DNA from: Bacteroidetes bacterium UKL13-3
GTDB lineage: Bacteria > Bacteroidota > Bacteroidia > UKL13-3
DNA length: 64,000 nucleotides
Direction: 5' to 3'
NCBI GenBank assembly: GCA_001602415.1
Contig: CP012155.1
Span: 2,810,824 to 2,874,823, forward strand
Position 1 is the stretch's first letter, and each line of letters begins with the position of its first letter. The notes below the pieces were generated by a model. It searched no databases. It was not told where the DNA came from and was given only the letters and a program-made list of their open reading frames with translations. A program made the translations under genes and the position numbers. Positions 28,319 through 37,774 of the stretch are shown piece after piece.

Positions 28319-28609
28319 ATGTAGATGTTGTAATTGGGTTTTCTGTTATTTACCTGCATACTCAATACTACCAAGATAATTATCAAACTCAAACCGATAA
28401 AATGTGCTTTCGACCTTTCGGCTGCGCGGATCTCAGGCACCCTTACCCTTACTTCCTTAATCGTATCTGCACATCATTTCAATCACTCATTATTATTATT
28501 AGAGTGCGCAATTAACAACCCTTTTTTGATACGAAATTCTTAACGTAAACTCACTCCATATCCCCGATCCAACTGACGAATCCTTCTAACAACACAACAC
28601 CCCATAAAA
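28319..28609. other. Non-coding convergent spacer between ald and sucB
   Basis: About 290 bases between two terminators. Short open frames occur on both strands, but none has a plausible start, leader or family pattern. The only feature seen is TTCGGCTGCGCGGATCTCAG at 28417-28436, resembling the REP-like motif at 3306-3325. Confidence 0.6.
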
Positions 28610-28645
28610 AAAATAGCAAAGGGTTTAAACCCTTTGCTATTTTTG
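28610..28645 (-). terminator. Intrinsic terminator of sucB (bidirectional)
   Basis: AAATAGCAAAGGGTTT pairs perfectly with AAACCCTTTGCTATTT, centred at 28627-28628, flanked by A and T runs on both sides. It lies 22 bases beyond the sucB stop. Confidence 0.9.
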
Positions 28646-28666
28646 AGATTCTGCTGTTTGGATTAA

Positions 28667-29884
28667 CTATAATCCCAGTACCATTTTATTCGGATCGTTT
28701 CCTTCCGTTAATAACAACGTAGGATTTTCTAAGATTTGTTTTACTTTAACTAAAAAACCTACCGACTCGCGGCCATCAATAATGCGGTGATCATAGCTTA
28801 ATGCTAAATACATTATCGGGCGAATAACAATCTGACCATCCTTTACCACAGGACGTTCAACAATATTGTGCATTCCTAAAATGGCACTCTGCGGAGCATT
28901 GATAATAGGTGTGCTCATCATACTTCCGAATACCCCACCATTGGTAATAGTAAACGTTCCACCTGTCATTTCTTCCAAACTCAATTTGTTTTCACGAGCC
29001 TTAGTAGCCAATACAACAACTTCTCTTTCAATATCAGCCAATGTCATGCTCTCCGCGTTGCGAATAACAGGTACAACTAATCCTTTAGGAGCACTTACGG
29101 CAACCGAAATATCACAGTAATCGTGGAAAATAATTTCTTCCCCGTTTATGTATGCGTTTACAGCAGGATATTGTTTTAATGCAATGGTAACCGCTTTAGT
29201 GAAAAAACTCATAAACCCAAGATTCACTCCATGCGTTTCTTTGAATTGATTTTTAAACTGATTGCGCAAATCCATTACTGGTTTCATGTCAACTTCGTTA
29301 AACGTAGTTAACATAGCTGTTTCGTTTTTTACCGCTACCAATCTCTTCGAAACTGTTTTACGCAGTGAGGTCATTTTCTCTTTACGCTCGTTTCTTGATT
29401 TACTTTCGTTAGTCGTGGTTTTCAACTCGGCAGCCATAGCATCCGCTTTAGTGATGCGGCCATCTTTTCCTGTTCCTTTTATATCTTTAGCCTCAACACC
29501 TTTTTCTGCCAAAATTTTTGCAGCAGCCGGTGATGGCGTTCCGCTCGCATAATTTGTTGTTACAGGAGTTTGTGCAACAGGGGTAGCTGTTTTTATTTCT
29601 TCCTTTTTAGGAGCCTCGGCATCAGGTTTTGAACTGGCCGGCTTTGCGGCAGCTGTATCAATGCTAGCAATTAGATCACCAACTTTAATTGTATCGCCTT
29701 CATTGCCATTGGTGGTTAAAATACCTGCGGCTTCAGCGTTTAATTCAAATGTTGCTTTATCGCTTTCGAGCTCACACAATAACTCATCCATCTCTACATA
29801 ATCACCAGTTTTTTTATTCCACCTTGAAATGGTTACTTCACTGATGGATTCGCCAACGGTAGGTACTTTAATTTCTAATGCCAT
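28667..29884 (-). CDS. sucB: Dihydrolipoyllysine succinyltransferase, E2 of 2-oxoglutarate dehydrogenase
   Basis: A 405-residue E2 enzyme. Domains in order: lipoyl domain (residues 1-75, lipoylated Lys in [10 protein letters not shown]), an Ala/Pro/Lys-rich linker, E3-binding domain (about 112-150, [20 protein letters not shown]), second linker, and the catalytic domain ending with [15 protein letters not shown], the His-Asp active-site motif of succinyltransferases. It completes the 2-oxoglutarate dehydrogenase complex of the TCA cycle; the E1 (sucA) is not in the window. Reverse-strand CAAATGTA (29916-29923) could be its -7 box. Confidence 0.94.
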   Translation of the reverse strand: MALEIKVPTVGESISEVTISRWNKKTGDYVEMDELLCELESDKATFELNAEAAGILTTNGNEGDTIKVGDLIASIDTAAAKPASSKPDAEAPKKEEIKTATPVAQTPVTTNYASGTPSPAAAKILAEKGVEAKDIKGTGKDGRITKADAMAAELKTTTNESKSRNERKEKMTSLRKTVSKRLVAVKNETAMLTTFNEVDMKPVMDLRNQFKNQFKETHGVNLGFMSFFTKAVTIALKQYPAVNAYINGEEIIFHDYCDISVAVSAPKGLVVPVIRNAESMTLADIEREVVVLATKARENKLSLEEMTGGTFTITNGGVFGSMMSTPIINAPQSAILGMHNIVERPVVKDGQIVIRPIMYLALSYDHRIIDGRESVGFLVKVKQILENPTLLLTEGNDPNKMVLGL

Positions 29885-30100
29885 AATTGTATTAAACTCT
29901 TTATTAAAAGTGGTACAAATGTATGCATAGATTTATTATTTCTGAATATCACAAGGACTTAACCTCTTTAATTACTCAAAAAGTTCTATACTGCCCAAGA
30001 AAAAGATTATGATAGTTGTGGTATTTGAAGGATGCTTAACCAAATGTTAACCTTTGTTGCTTTTTCAAACACAATTAATTCGTGTATTTTGCCAACCGAT

Positions 30101-32968
30101 ATGAGCAATTCTATGAAAAGAATTTTACTGTTGTTACTTCTTACAAATATTGGCCTTTGCCTTACCGCTCAAAACACGGCAAGCATAACTGGTAATGTAA
30201 AAGATAAAAAAGATAACTCTGAACTAATTGGAGTAAACATTATATTGAAAGGAACATCGCTAGGTGCTGTTACTGATATTAATGGGCGGTTTGCCATTAA
30301 AAATGTGAGAGCAGGTGAATACAATGTTGAAGTTAGTTATATAGGCTATAACAAAACACTACTCACCGGCATCAAAATAAAAGTAGGCGAAACCAAAGAA
30401 CTACAAATCGATTTAATACCAACATCTGTTACTACCGAAGATGTTGTGATTATTGGTAAAAAACCTTTGATTGACATAGATAAAGCGCAATCGGTGAATA
30501 CTATTTCACAAGAAAACATTGAACTAGCCCCATCACGCCAATTGCAATCAATTATCAATACACAGCCCGGTGTGGTTCAAAGTCCAGCAGGAGTAAGTAT
30601 TCGCGGAGGAAGAACATACGAAACAGGGGTTTATGTTGATGGAGTAAAGGTTACAGACCCCTTAGGAGGAACAGGTTTTGGATTAGATATTGGATCAAAT
30701 GCCGTGAGCGATATTGAAGTTACCACAGGAGGTATTGGTGCCGATGTTGGGGATGCAACAGCTGGAGTAATTAATACCAAAACCCGGAGCGGTGGCGATA
30801 AATATGAAGTTGCTGCAAGTTACAAACGTGATAATTTTGGATTTAATAGAACATCTCGTGCCAATTGGAACAGCCAAGTTGGCGAATTAAACGTTAGCGG
30901 ACCTGCATTTAAAAAAACATTCGACAATCGATTGAAGTTTTCAGTTGCCCTGCGTGCCGCGTTTTCCGATGAGTTTTATAAAAACCCAGCCGATCAATTG
31001 TATTCTTCACTATACCCGGGTAGCGATGGAAAAAATACTAATTGGACACCATACCAAGATAACCGTTGGAGCGCCTTTGTGAAAATGAACTATAATTTTA
31101 AAGGTGGAAAGATGCTTACCGTTTCTCAATTACGCTCCATCACCGTTAACCAAGACGTGAACATGCTGCGTATTTTTGGTAACGATTTACCCTTCCAACC
31201 TGGCTATCAATATTTGTTTTCGCAACAGATGGATAATGCCAATACCTTCACTCATGATGCATACATGACTATGGTAGATTGGAAGCAATCTGTGAATAAG
31301 CGTTTTTCATACACAGCAACTTTTTCTCGCTTTTATGTTCGATTGCGTGCAGATGCCAATGGTCGTGCATGGCGTCCCGAAACTGTTGTAAATGAACTTG
31401 ATCCTTCTTCCATTCAACTTTTTCCCGGTTCGTACTTTAACCCAGGAGATAGCGTTGCATATGTAAATAATCCATCAGGATTTTACAACAACAACGGTAT
31501 TGCAACCTTATGGCACGACCACTATTTTGAAGAGTACACCGCAAAAGTTCAAGGTAATTATTTTTCAAAAAACTCACTTAACAAAATATCGTTCGGTTTC
31601 GAAACCAAGTTTCAGGAGATGCAATGGATTGATGTTATTCGCCCTTGGATAGGAGCACCGCTTCCATTGGCAGGTGGCGGAACATCACAAACGTTTCGTT
31701 TAGGACAACAAAGTGATGTTTGGAAAGTGAGTCCGCGCAGAGGGGCTGTTTTTGTTACCGATCAAATAAAATACAAAGGCTTAATTGCCAGCATTGGCGG
31801 CCGTTTTGAGTATTGGGCTCCCGGAAAATATGTAGATGATGCAGTAACCAACTCGGCTGCTCCAATTAGAGATGAAATCCGCGAAAACTACCTTTCATCA
31901 AGCACAAAAATTGGTGACCTTCGTTACAAGTTCCGCTTCCTTCCAAAAATATCTGCTTCTTTTCCCATTCGCGAAAACCAAATATTATATTTTAACTACG
32001 GACATACAACCATATTGCCTCATCCTTCCTTCATCTATCCCGGTTTAAATCCTTTTTACCAAGATAGATCAACCATTGCTAATGTGGGAAATCCTGATTT
32101 GAATCCAGAGGTAGATATTAGTTATGAAATAGGTTTAAAAACACAAATTACCAGCAATGATGCCTTTACGTTTTCGGCATTTTGGAAAGATAAATATGAT
32201 TTTATTACCACATCTTCCTTGCTGATAATAGATGCTACCGGACGTGAAGTACCGCGTACCGTTCGCATTAACAGTGATTATGCGCGTACCCGTGGAATTG
32301 AATTTGGATATATTAAGCGTATTGGCAATTGGTACAATGGTCAAGCATCATTTACATACATGGTAACCACCGGTCAAAGTTCAAGTGCCAACGAAAAAAT
32401 CAAAGAATTAATTGCAACCGGAGCAGTTGAAGATACCAAAGAGTACTATTTACCATGGGATGTTCCAATTGATTTTAAAACCAACCATATATTTAAAATA
32501 GATAGAAAAGAGGGCGGATTGTGGGGTAAAAGTTTCTTGAATAAATGGAGTTTTTATTTAGAAACGGTAATGCGTTCAGGAGTTCGATATACTCCCTACA
32601 AATTTGCGTATAACGATATGAATACCGGACGACCGATATACGTTGCAAGTACCGACCCAAATGACAGGTGGAACAGTATTGGAGAATATTGGTTTTGGAC
32701 AGATTTTACGGTTACCAAATGGTGGAATTTTAAGGGTTGTAAGCTGAGTGCCAATATGCAAATTACAAACCTATTTGATAACCAAAATACAAGTATTGTA
32801 AACCCTGTAACAGGCAAGGCTTACCAAAATGGAGATAACGTACCAGATACTTGGGTCGATCCTCGCTACAATAATCCGAAACAAGGAGTACAAGGACCAC
32901 CTCCATCAAACCCCGCACGTTTCCTAGCCCAACGCCATATTGTTTTTGGTGTAGCGGTTAAGTTTTAA
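30101..32968 (+). CDS. TonB-dependent receptor with CarboxypepD_reg-like N-terminal domain
   Basis: A 955-residue outer-membrane transporter. After a signal peptide (ending LTAQ) comes a carboxypeptidase-regulatory-like domain (TASITGNVKDKK, GVNIILKGTSLGAVTDINGRF), then a plug (VSIRGGRTYETGVYVDGVKV) and a long 22-strand barrel ending in IVFGVAVKF with the terminal Phe. The substrate is unknown; no SusD partner follows. ATG at 30101 (or 30113) is preferred because the upstream in-frame sequence lies in a probable promoter region. Followed 98 bases later by a T9SS cargo gene. Confidence 0.93.
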   Translation: MSNSMKRILLLLLLTNIGLCLTAQNTASITGNVKDKKDNSELIGVNIILKGTSLGAVTDINGRFAIKNVRAGEYNVEVSYIGYNKTLLTGIKIKVGETKELQIDLIPTSVTTEDVVIIGKKPLIDIDKAQSVNTISQENIELAPSRQLQSIINTQPGVVQSPAGVSIRGGRTYETGVYVDGVKVTDPLGGTGFGLDIGSNAVSDIEVTTGGIGADVGDATAGVINTKTRSGGDKYEVAASYKRDNFGFNRTSRANWNSQVGELNVSGPAFKKTFDNRLKFSVALRAAFSDEFYKNPADQLYSSLYPGSDGKNTNWTPYQDNRWSAFVKMNYNFKGGKMLTVSQLRSITVNQDVNMLRIFGNDLPFQPGYQYLFSQQMDNANTFTHDAYMTMVDWKQSVNKRFSYTATFSRFYVRLRADANGRAWRPETVVNELDPSSIQLFPGSYFNPGDSVAYVNNPSGFYNNNGIATLWHDHYFEEYTAKVQGNYFSKNSLNKISFGFETKFQEMQWIDVIRPWIGAPLPLAGGGTSQTFRLGQQSDVWKVSPRRGAVFVTDQIKYKGLIASIGGRFEYWAPGKYVDDAVTNSAAPIRDEIRENYLSSSTKIGDLRYKFRFLPKISASFPIRENQILYFNYGHTTILPHPSFIYPGLNPFYQDRSTIANVGNPDLNPEVDISYEIGLKTQITSNDAFTFSAFWKDKYDFITTSSLLIIDATGREVPRTVRINSDYARTRGIEFGYIKRIGNWYNGQASFTYMVTTGQSSSANEKIKELIATGAVEDTKEYYLPWDVPIDFKTNHIFKIDRKEGGLWGKSFLNKWSFYLETVMRSGVRYTPYKFAYNDMNTGRPIYVASTDPNDRWNSIGEYWFWTDFTVTKWWNFKGCKLSANMQITNLFDNQNTSIVNPVTGKAYQNGDNVPDTWVDPRYNNPKQGVQGPPPSNPARFLAQRHIVFGVAVKF

Positions 32969-33066
32969 GAGCCAATCTTATCAAATAGTTAATTATTGTT
33001 TAACTTATAGATTGTATTTGGTTGTTAGCCCTTTAGGGGTTAGTTTTGAACCATTATAAAAAACGT

Positions 33067-34638
33067 ATGAAAAGAATATTTTACACACTATCGCTCATTG
33101 CTTTAACCCTTGGAGCAAACGCGCAATTTACAGCCAACAATATAGCTGTTTTAAGAGTTGGAGATAGTACCTCAACATTAGCTAATACTGGAAACACATT
33201 GGCGATTGACCAATTTACTTCAACAGGTACGTATGTAAATTCAATAATACTTCCCAAAACTGGAACAAACGCTGTTGCCCTTTCTGGAACTGCTACAACT
33301 GAAGGTACGCTAACCTTATCGACTAATAGAAATATAATTTCATTCATTGCCTATAAATTAGCTCCACCTAACGCCACAAATATTACAAGTGTTGCAAGTT
33401 CTACAATTAACAAAGTTGTTGTTTCGCTGAATGCAGCTGGATCACCTACTTTCCCTGTGCTTACAACGTCATCATTCAGTGCAACAAGTCCAAGATCAGT
33501 TATTTCTGATGGTACAGGATTCTGGGCTGCTGGAGGAAATACAGGAGTGACATATAGTGCCGGAGTAAATAATATCGACACTGTGATTTCTAGCAATGTA
33601 ACTAACATCCGTGTCCTTAATGTTTTCGGAGGGCAACTTTATTTCTCAACTGGTTCAGGAACGATTGGAATCCATAGAGTTGGCAATGGAACACCCTCCA
33701 GTTCAGGAAATACTTCAGTACCTTATATACCAACAGGTCCCGGATCATCCCCTTATGGATTTGCGATTAATAATGATTCCACGATTTGTTATATAGCAGA
33801 CGATCGTTCTACTGGTCTTGGAGGAATTCAAAAATGGACTCGTTCAGGAACAACTTGGACATTGGCTTATACACTTGGAACAGGAGTAACAAATATAGGT
33901 GCTCGTGGCTTAGTTGTAAATTGGTCTTCTAAACCTACATTGTTCGCAACAACGGCTGAAACAAATGCGAATAGATTGATTAGATTGGTTGATAGCAATT
34001 CTACAGCTATTGCAGTTACTATTGCAACAGCTCCTGCCCTTACTGTTTTTAGGGGTGTAACAATGACTCCAGGATCCAACCCACTTCCAGTAAAATACTC
34101 TTCGTTCAATGCAAACAAGTCTAATAATTCCTCTATCCTAAAATGGTCTACTGCATCAGAAACCAACAACAGCCACTTCGAAATTCAACGTAGTGTTGAT
34201 GGTAAAAATTTTGAAGCCATAGGCAAAGTAAAGGGTAGCGGAAACAGCAACAGAAGTGTAAACTACAGTTTCACAGATAAAGAAGCAGCTACCACCAAAA
34301 CAACCTACTACCGTCTAAAACAAGTTGATTTTGATGGCAAGTCAGAATATTCTAAAACGGTTTCGGTAGTAAATACGATTGCAAAAGCAGGTATAGGAGC
34401 TACACTTCCGAACCCATTCAACAACGACCTCAATGTTACAGTAAATGCTTCATCAGCAACTGTAGCAAATATAGTTATCATGGATATGATTGGTAAAATA
34501 CATCACACGTCAACGGAACAGTTGCAGAGTGGTGTTAATACCATTAGCATCAATACAACAGATATGCCTGACGGAATCTATTTTGTTAGAGTAAGCTACA
34601 ATGGCGAAACATACACTCAAAAGGTAATCAAGAAATAA
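33067..34638 (+). CDS. T9SS type A cargo, beta-propeller-like secreted protein
   Basis: A 523-residue protein with a signal peptide (ending ANAQ). The middle (about residues 25-340) is rich in Thr, Ser and Gly with repeated short beta-strands (ISDGTGFWAAGG, YGFAINNDSTICYIAD, RGLVVNW), consistent with a propeller. It is followed by a fibronectin-like segment (LPVKYSSFNANKSNNSSILK, TYYRLKQVDFDGKSEYS) and a type A sorting domain (PNPFNNDLNV to TQKVIKK). Exported by T9SS. It may be associated with the upstream TonB receptor. Ends before a strong terminator. Confidence 0.85.
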   Translation: MKRIFYTLSLIALTLGANAQFTANNIAVLRVGDSTSTLANTGNTLAIDQFTSTGTYVNSIILPKTGTNAVALSGTATTEGTLTLSTNRNIISFIAYKLAPPNATNITSVASSTINKVVVSLNAAGSPTFPVLTTSSFSATSPRSVISDGTGFWAAGGNTGVTYSAGVNNIDTVISSNVTNIRVLNVFGGQLYFSTGSGTIGIHRVGNGTPSSSGNTSVPYIPTGPGSSPYGFAINNDSTICYIADDRSTGLGGIQKWTRSGTTWTLAYTLGTGVTNIGARGLVVNWSSKPTLFATTAETNANRLIRLVDSNSTAIAVTIATAPALTVFRGVTMTPGSNPLPVKYSSFNANKSNNSSILKWSTASETNNSHFEIQRSVDGKNFEAIGKVKGSGNSNRSVNYSFTDKEAATTKTTYYRLKQVDFDGKSEYSKTVSVVNTIAKAGIGATLPNPFNNDLNVTVNASSATVANIVIMDMIGKIHHTSTEQLQSGVNTISINTTDMPDGIYFVRVSYNGETYTQKVIKK

Positions 34639-34650
34639 ACCTAACCATTA

Positions 34651-34702
34651 CTGCAAACAAAAAAGCACTCATCGGGAACGGTGAGTGCTTTTTTGTTTGC
34701 AG
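34651..34702 (+). terminator. Strong intrinsic terminator after the T9SS cargo gene
   Basis: Two perfectly complementary 21-base arms (34651-34671 and 34682-34702) enclose a 10-base loop. The stem contains AAAAAAGCACTCA and its complement with a T6 run. It works for either strand. Confidence 0.92.
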
Positions 34703-34778
34703 TAAAATTTGGCGGGTCTGCATCATATAGAAGCCTCTTCATCTTCAGAGCTTGTTATCGGTCGAATCTTAACAAAAA

Positions 34779-34813
34779 ATTATCCCGGTCACTCAACTGA
34801 ATAACCGGGATAA
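34779..34813 (-). terminator. Intrinsic terminator of glmS
   Basis: ATTATCCCGGT (34779-34789) pairs perfectly with ACCGGGATAAT (34803-34813). On the reverse strand it is followed by TTTTTTGTT. It begins 43 bases beyond the glmS stop. The remainder of 34639-34855 holds nothing else recognisable. Confidence 0.88.
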
Positions 34814-34855
34814 TGCTTATAACTACTCCATTTAAGCGGAGTTGTTTGACTTCTT

Positions 34856-36697
34856 TTATTCTACTGTAACCGACTTTGCCAAATTACGTGGTTGATCAAC
34901 ATTACATTCGCGCATTACAGCAATATGATATGATAATAGTTGCAAAGGAATAGTTGCTAATAATGGTAACATCGCTTCTTCGCACTCCGGAATATAAATT
35001 ACATGGTCGGCTTGTTCTTTAATATGCTCATCACCTTTAGTGGCTATAGCAATTACTTTCCCCTTACGTGCTCTTACTTCTTGAATATTACTAATTACTT
35101 TTTCGTAATTACTGTGTTGGGTAGCAATAACCACTACAGGCATTTCCTCATCGATCAAAGCAATAGGACCATGTTTCATTTCGGCAGCAGGATAACCTTC
35201 TGCATGGATATATGAAATCTCTTTCAACTTTAACGCTCCTTCTAAGGCAATCGGGAACCCATAACCACGTCCTAAATACAATGCATTTCGTGTATCTTTA
35301 ATTTGTGCAGCAATGGTTTTTATGTAGTCGTTAGACTCAAGTGTTTTTTCAACCTTAGCCGGAATGGTTTCCAACTCGGTAAGCAACTCACGCAAACGTA
35401 CCGTGCTGATGGTGCCGCGTTTTTGAGCAATTGAAAGCGCCATTAATGTTAAGGCGGTTACCTGTGCTGTAAATGCTTTGGTTGATGCAACACCAATTTC
35501 TGGGCCCGCATGTGTGTATGCTCCAGCATCCGTCATGCGAGGAATAGAAGAACCAACAACATTACAAATTCCAAAAATGGTTGCGCCTTTACTTTTAGCT
35601 AATTCCAACGCAGCTAATGTGTCGGCTGTTTCACCACTTTGCGAAATAGCTATCACAAAGTCATCCTCGTTAATAATTGGGTTACGGTATCTAAACTCAG
35701 AAGCATATTCAACTTCAACAGGAATTCGTGCAAAGTCCTCAAACAAATATTCGCCAACCAAACCTGCATGCCAACTTGTTCCACAACCCACAATAATAAT
35801 GCGTTTGATGTTTTTAAGTTTATCCTCAAACGCATCAATACCTGCCATAGTAATGGTTGCCTCGTTTACGTGAATTCTACCTCTATATGAATCGAGAATA
35901 GAGCGCGGTTGCTCAAATATTTCTTTCATCATAAAATGATCAAATCCTCCCTTTTCAATACTCTCAAGGTTAATTTCTAACTCTTGTATATAAGGCGTTT
36001 TAATCGTATTATCAATTGTTTTAACGGTAAGTTTTTGGTTGTCAACAATGGCCAACTCGCCATCATTCAAATAAATAACGTTGCGTGTGTACTCAACAAT
36101 AGGCGTAGCATCACTCGCAATAAAATGTTCGCCTTCGCCAACACCAATCACCATCGGGCTGCCTTTACGGGCACCAATTAAATAATTTGGATTTGTTTTG
36201 GATAGAATAACGATAGCATAAGCTCCCACAACTTGTGTTAAGGACATACGCACTGCTTCTTCAAAAGTTACTTCGTTATTTTTGGCAATCTCTTCAATTA
36301 AATGAATAAGCACCTCTGTATCCGTTTCACTTTTAAAAATATGCCCTCTGTCAATCAATGCTTTTTTGAGTGATGCATAGTTTTCGATAATACCATTATG
36401 GATAATGGCAAATTCACCATTTTGTGATAGATGCGGATGCGCATTCAAATCATTTGGAGCACCATGTGTAGCCCAACGGGTATGACCCATTCCGGTATGT
36501 GCATGTGTATCTTGTGTGCCCACGGAAGCTTCTAAATCAGAAACCTTTCCGGTTTTTTTATACACCAAAAATTCTTTTTTTTCGTTCAGGAGGGCAACAC
36601 CTGCACTATCATAACCTCTGTATTCAAGACGTTTTAAACCTTTTACTACAATTGGGTAGGCCTCTCTATGACCTATGTAAGCAACAATTCCACACAT
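34856..36697 (-). CDS. glmS: Glutamine-fructose-6-phosphate aminotransferase (isomerising)
   Basis: A 613-residue enzyme that makes glucosamine-6-phosphate, the entry to amino-sugar and peptidoglycan synthesis. The N-terminal class II glutaminase domain starts with catalytic Cys2 (MCGIVAYIG) and has RLEYRGYDSAG and GHTRWATHG. Two SIS isomerase domains follow (CGTSWHAGLVGEYLFE, SQSGETADTLAAL, GRGYGFPIALEGALKLKE) with C-terminal QPRNLAKSVTVE. Full family length. Transcribed from a promoter inside the end of aroF. Confidence 0.98.
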   Translation of the reverse strand: MCGIVAYIGHREAYPIVVKGLKRLEYRGYDSAGVALLNEKKEFLVYKKTGKVSDLEASVGTQDTHAHTGMGHTRWATHGAPNDLNAHPHLSQNGEFAIIHNGIIENYASLKKALIDRGHIFKSETDTEVLIHLIEEIAKNNEVTFEEAVRMSLTQVVGAYAIVILSKTNPNYLIGARKGSPMVIGVGEGEHFIASDATPIVEYTRNVIYLNDGELAIVDNQKLTVKTIDNTIKTPYIQELEINLESIEKGGFDHFMMKEIFEQPRSILDSYRGRIHVNEATITMAGIDAFEDKLKNIKRIIIVGCGTSWHAGLVGEYLFEDFARIPVEVEYASEFRYRNPIINEDDFVIAISQSGETADTLAALELAKSKGATIFGICNVVGSSIPRMTDAGAYTHAGPEIGVASTKAFTAQVTALTLMALSIAQKRGTISTVRLRELLTELETIPAKVEKTLESNDYIKTIAAQIKDTRNALYLGRGYGFPIALEGALKLKEISYIHAEGYPAAEMKHGPIALIDEEMPVVVIATQHSNYEKVISNIQEVRARKGKVIAIATKGDEHIKEQADHVIYIPECEEAMLPLLATIPLQLLSYHIAVMRECNVDQPRNLAKSVTVE

Positions 36698-36739
36698 ATA
36701 ATTGGGTAATTAATATTAATAAAACTAAGGGATAAAAAT

Positions 36740-36769
36740 CAAAAATACTACAATGTTTGTAGTTTCAAA
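36740..36769 (-). promoter_or_regulatory. Promoter of glmS
   Basis: On the reverse strand, TTTG (36769-36766), an 18-base spacer and TATTTTTG (36747-36740) match the Bacteroidota consensus. The -33 box lies within the last codons of aroF. The glmS ATG is at 36697. Confidence 0.7.
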
Positions 36770-37773
36770 GCAGAAGTAGAATTCGTCTCTGCGGCAAGTG
36801 CATTTACAATCATCTTAACTTTTGAAATAAGGTGTTCAAATTGGTTAAAGTTAACAGCTTGTGCGCTATCAGAAAGAGCTTGTTTAGGATTTGGATGAAC
36901 TTCAACAATAAGCCCATTAGCGCCTGCTGCTGTGCTAGCCATTGCCATACTTTCAACGCGCGAAGCTGCGCCAGTTCCATGACTTGGGTCGGCAATAATG
37001 GGTAAATGACTTAATTCTTTGATTAACGGAATCACACCTATATCCATTACGTTTCGGCTTGCGGGATCAAAACTTCTAATACCACGTTCGCACAGTATCA
37101 CTTTTTCATTTCCACCACTCAAAACATATTCGGCTGCCAATAACCACTCGGTAACTTTTGCATGCATTCCACGTTTAAGTAAAACAGGTTTATCTATTTT
37201 ACCTAATTCGTTCAGCATATAAAAATTTTGCATGTTTCGACTTCCAACCTGCAATATATCGGCATATTGATACACCTCATCAAGCAAACTCAAATCCATA
37301 ATTTCGGTTACTACACGCAAATCATATTGTTTGGCGGCTTCACTCAATAGCTCTAAACCTTTTTTTCCTAATCCCATGAATGAATAAGGAGAAGTGCGTG
37401 GCTTATACGCTCCGCCACGTATGAACTTTATACCAAGTTTGTGAAGCAATTCGGCAGTAGCAAAAATTTGTTCTTCTGTTTCAACGGAGCATGGTCCAGC
37501 TATAATCGAAAACAACTGTGATCCGACAGAAACTCCCTTAATATCGAAAGATGTTTGTTTCTTCCATTTGTTACTTGCCAACTGGTAGGGAGTATCAATT
37601 TCTGTTATCTTCTCAATAACATCAAACGAACTTAACTCAGTGTTAACGGAGAGTTTGGGAGCTATAATAATTTGCTGACCATCTAAATAGCGATAATGCA
37701 ATGATTCCTTTTTCAGATACTGAAATAATGAATTCAACTCATTTTCACGGTTCTGTTTTACGCTAATAATCAT
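36748..37773 (-). CDS. aroF: 3-deoxy-7-phosphoheptulonate (DAHP) synthase, type I-beta
   Basis: A 341-residue enzyme for the first step of the shikimate pathway. The N-terminal 70 residues form the ferredoxin-like regulatory domain seen in Thermotoga-type enzymes. The catalytic barrel shows IIAGPCSVE, KFIRGGAYKPRTSPYSFMG, QVGSRNMQNF, VLLKRGM, and PIIADPSHGTG. The N-terminal domain implies feedback control by an aromatic amino acid, inferred from the family. It is 1 base downstream of the DUF4270 stop region and ahead of glmS. Confidence 0.95.
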   Translation of the reverse strand: MIISVKQNRENELNSLFQYLKKESLHYRYLDGQQIIIAPKLSVNTELSSFDVIEKITEIDTPYQLASNKWKKQTSFDIKGVSVGSQLFSIIAGPCSVETEEQIFATAELLHKLGIKFIRGGAYKPRTSPYSFMGLGKKGLELLSEAAKQYDLRVVTEIMDLSLLDEVYQYADILQVGSRNMQNFYMLNELGKIDKPVLLKRGMHAKVTEWLLAAEYVLSGGNEKVILCERGIRSFDPASRNVMDIGVIPLIKELSHLPIIADPSHGTGAASRVESMAMASTAAGANGLIVEVHPNPKQALSDSAQAVNFNQFEHLISKVKMIVNALAAETNSTSALKLQTL

Positions 37774-37774
37774 A

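Noticed and set aside
28306..28543. Short overlapping open frames between ald and sucB
   Set aside because: They lie between two terminators, have no recognisable leader or domain, and begin inside the ald terminator stem.
33015..33060. Terminator after the TonB receptor gene
   Set aside because: The GTTAGCCC/GGGGTTAG pairing is short and imperfect, with only a weak T run; co-transcription with the T9SS gene remains possible.
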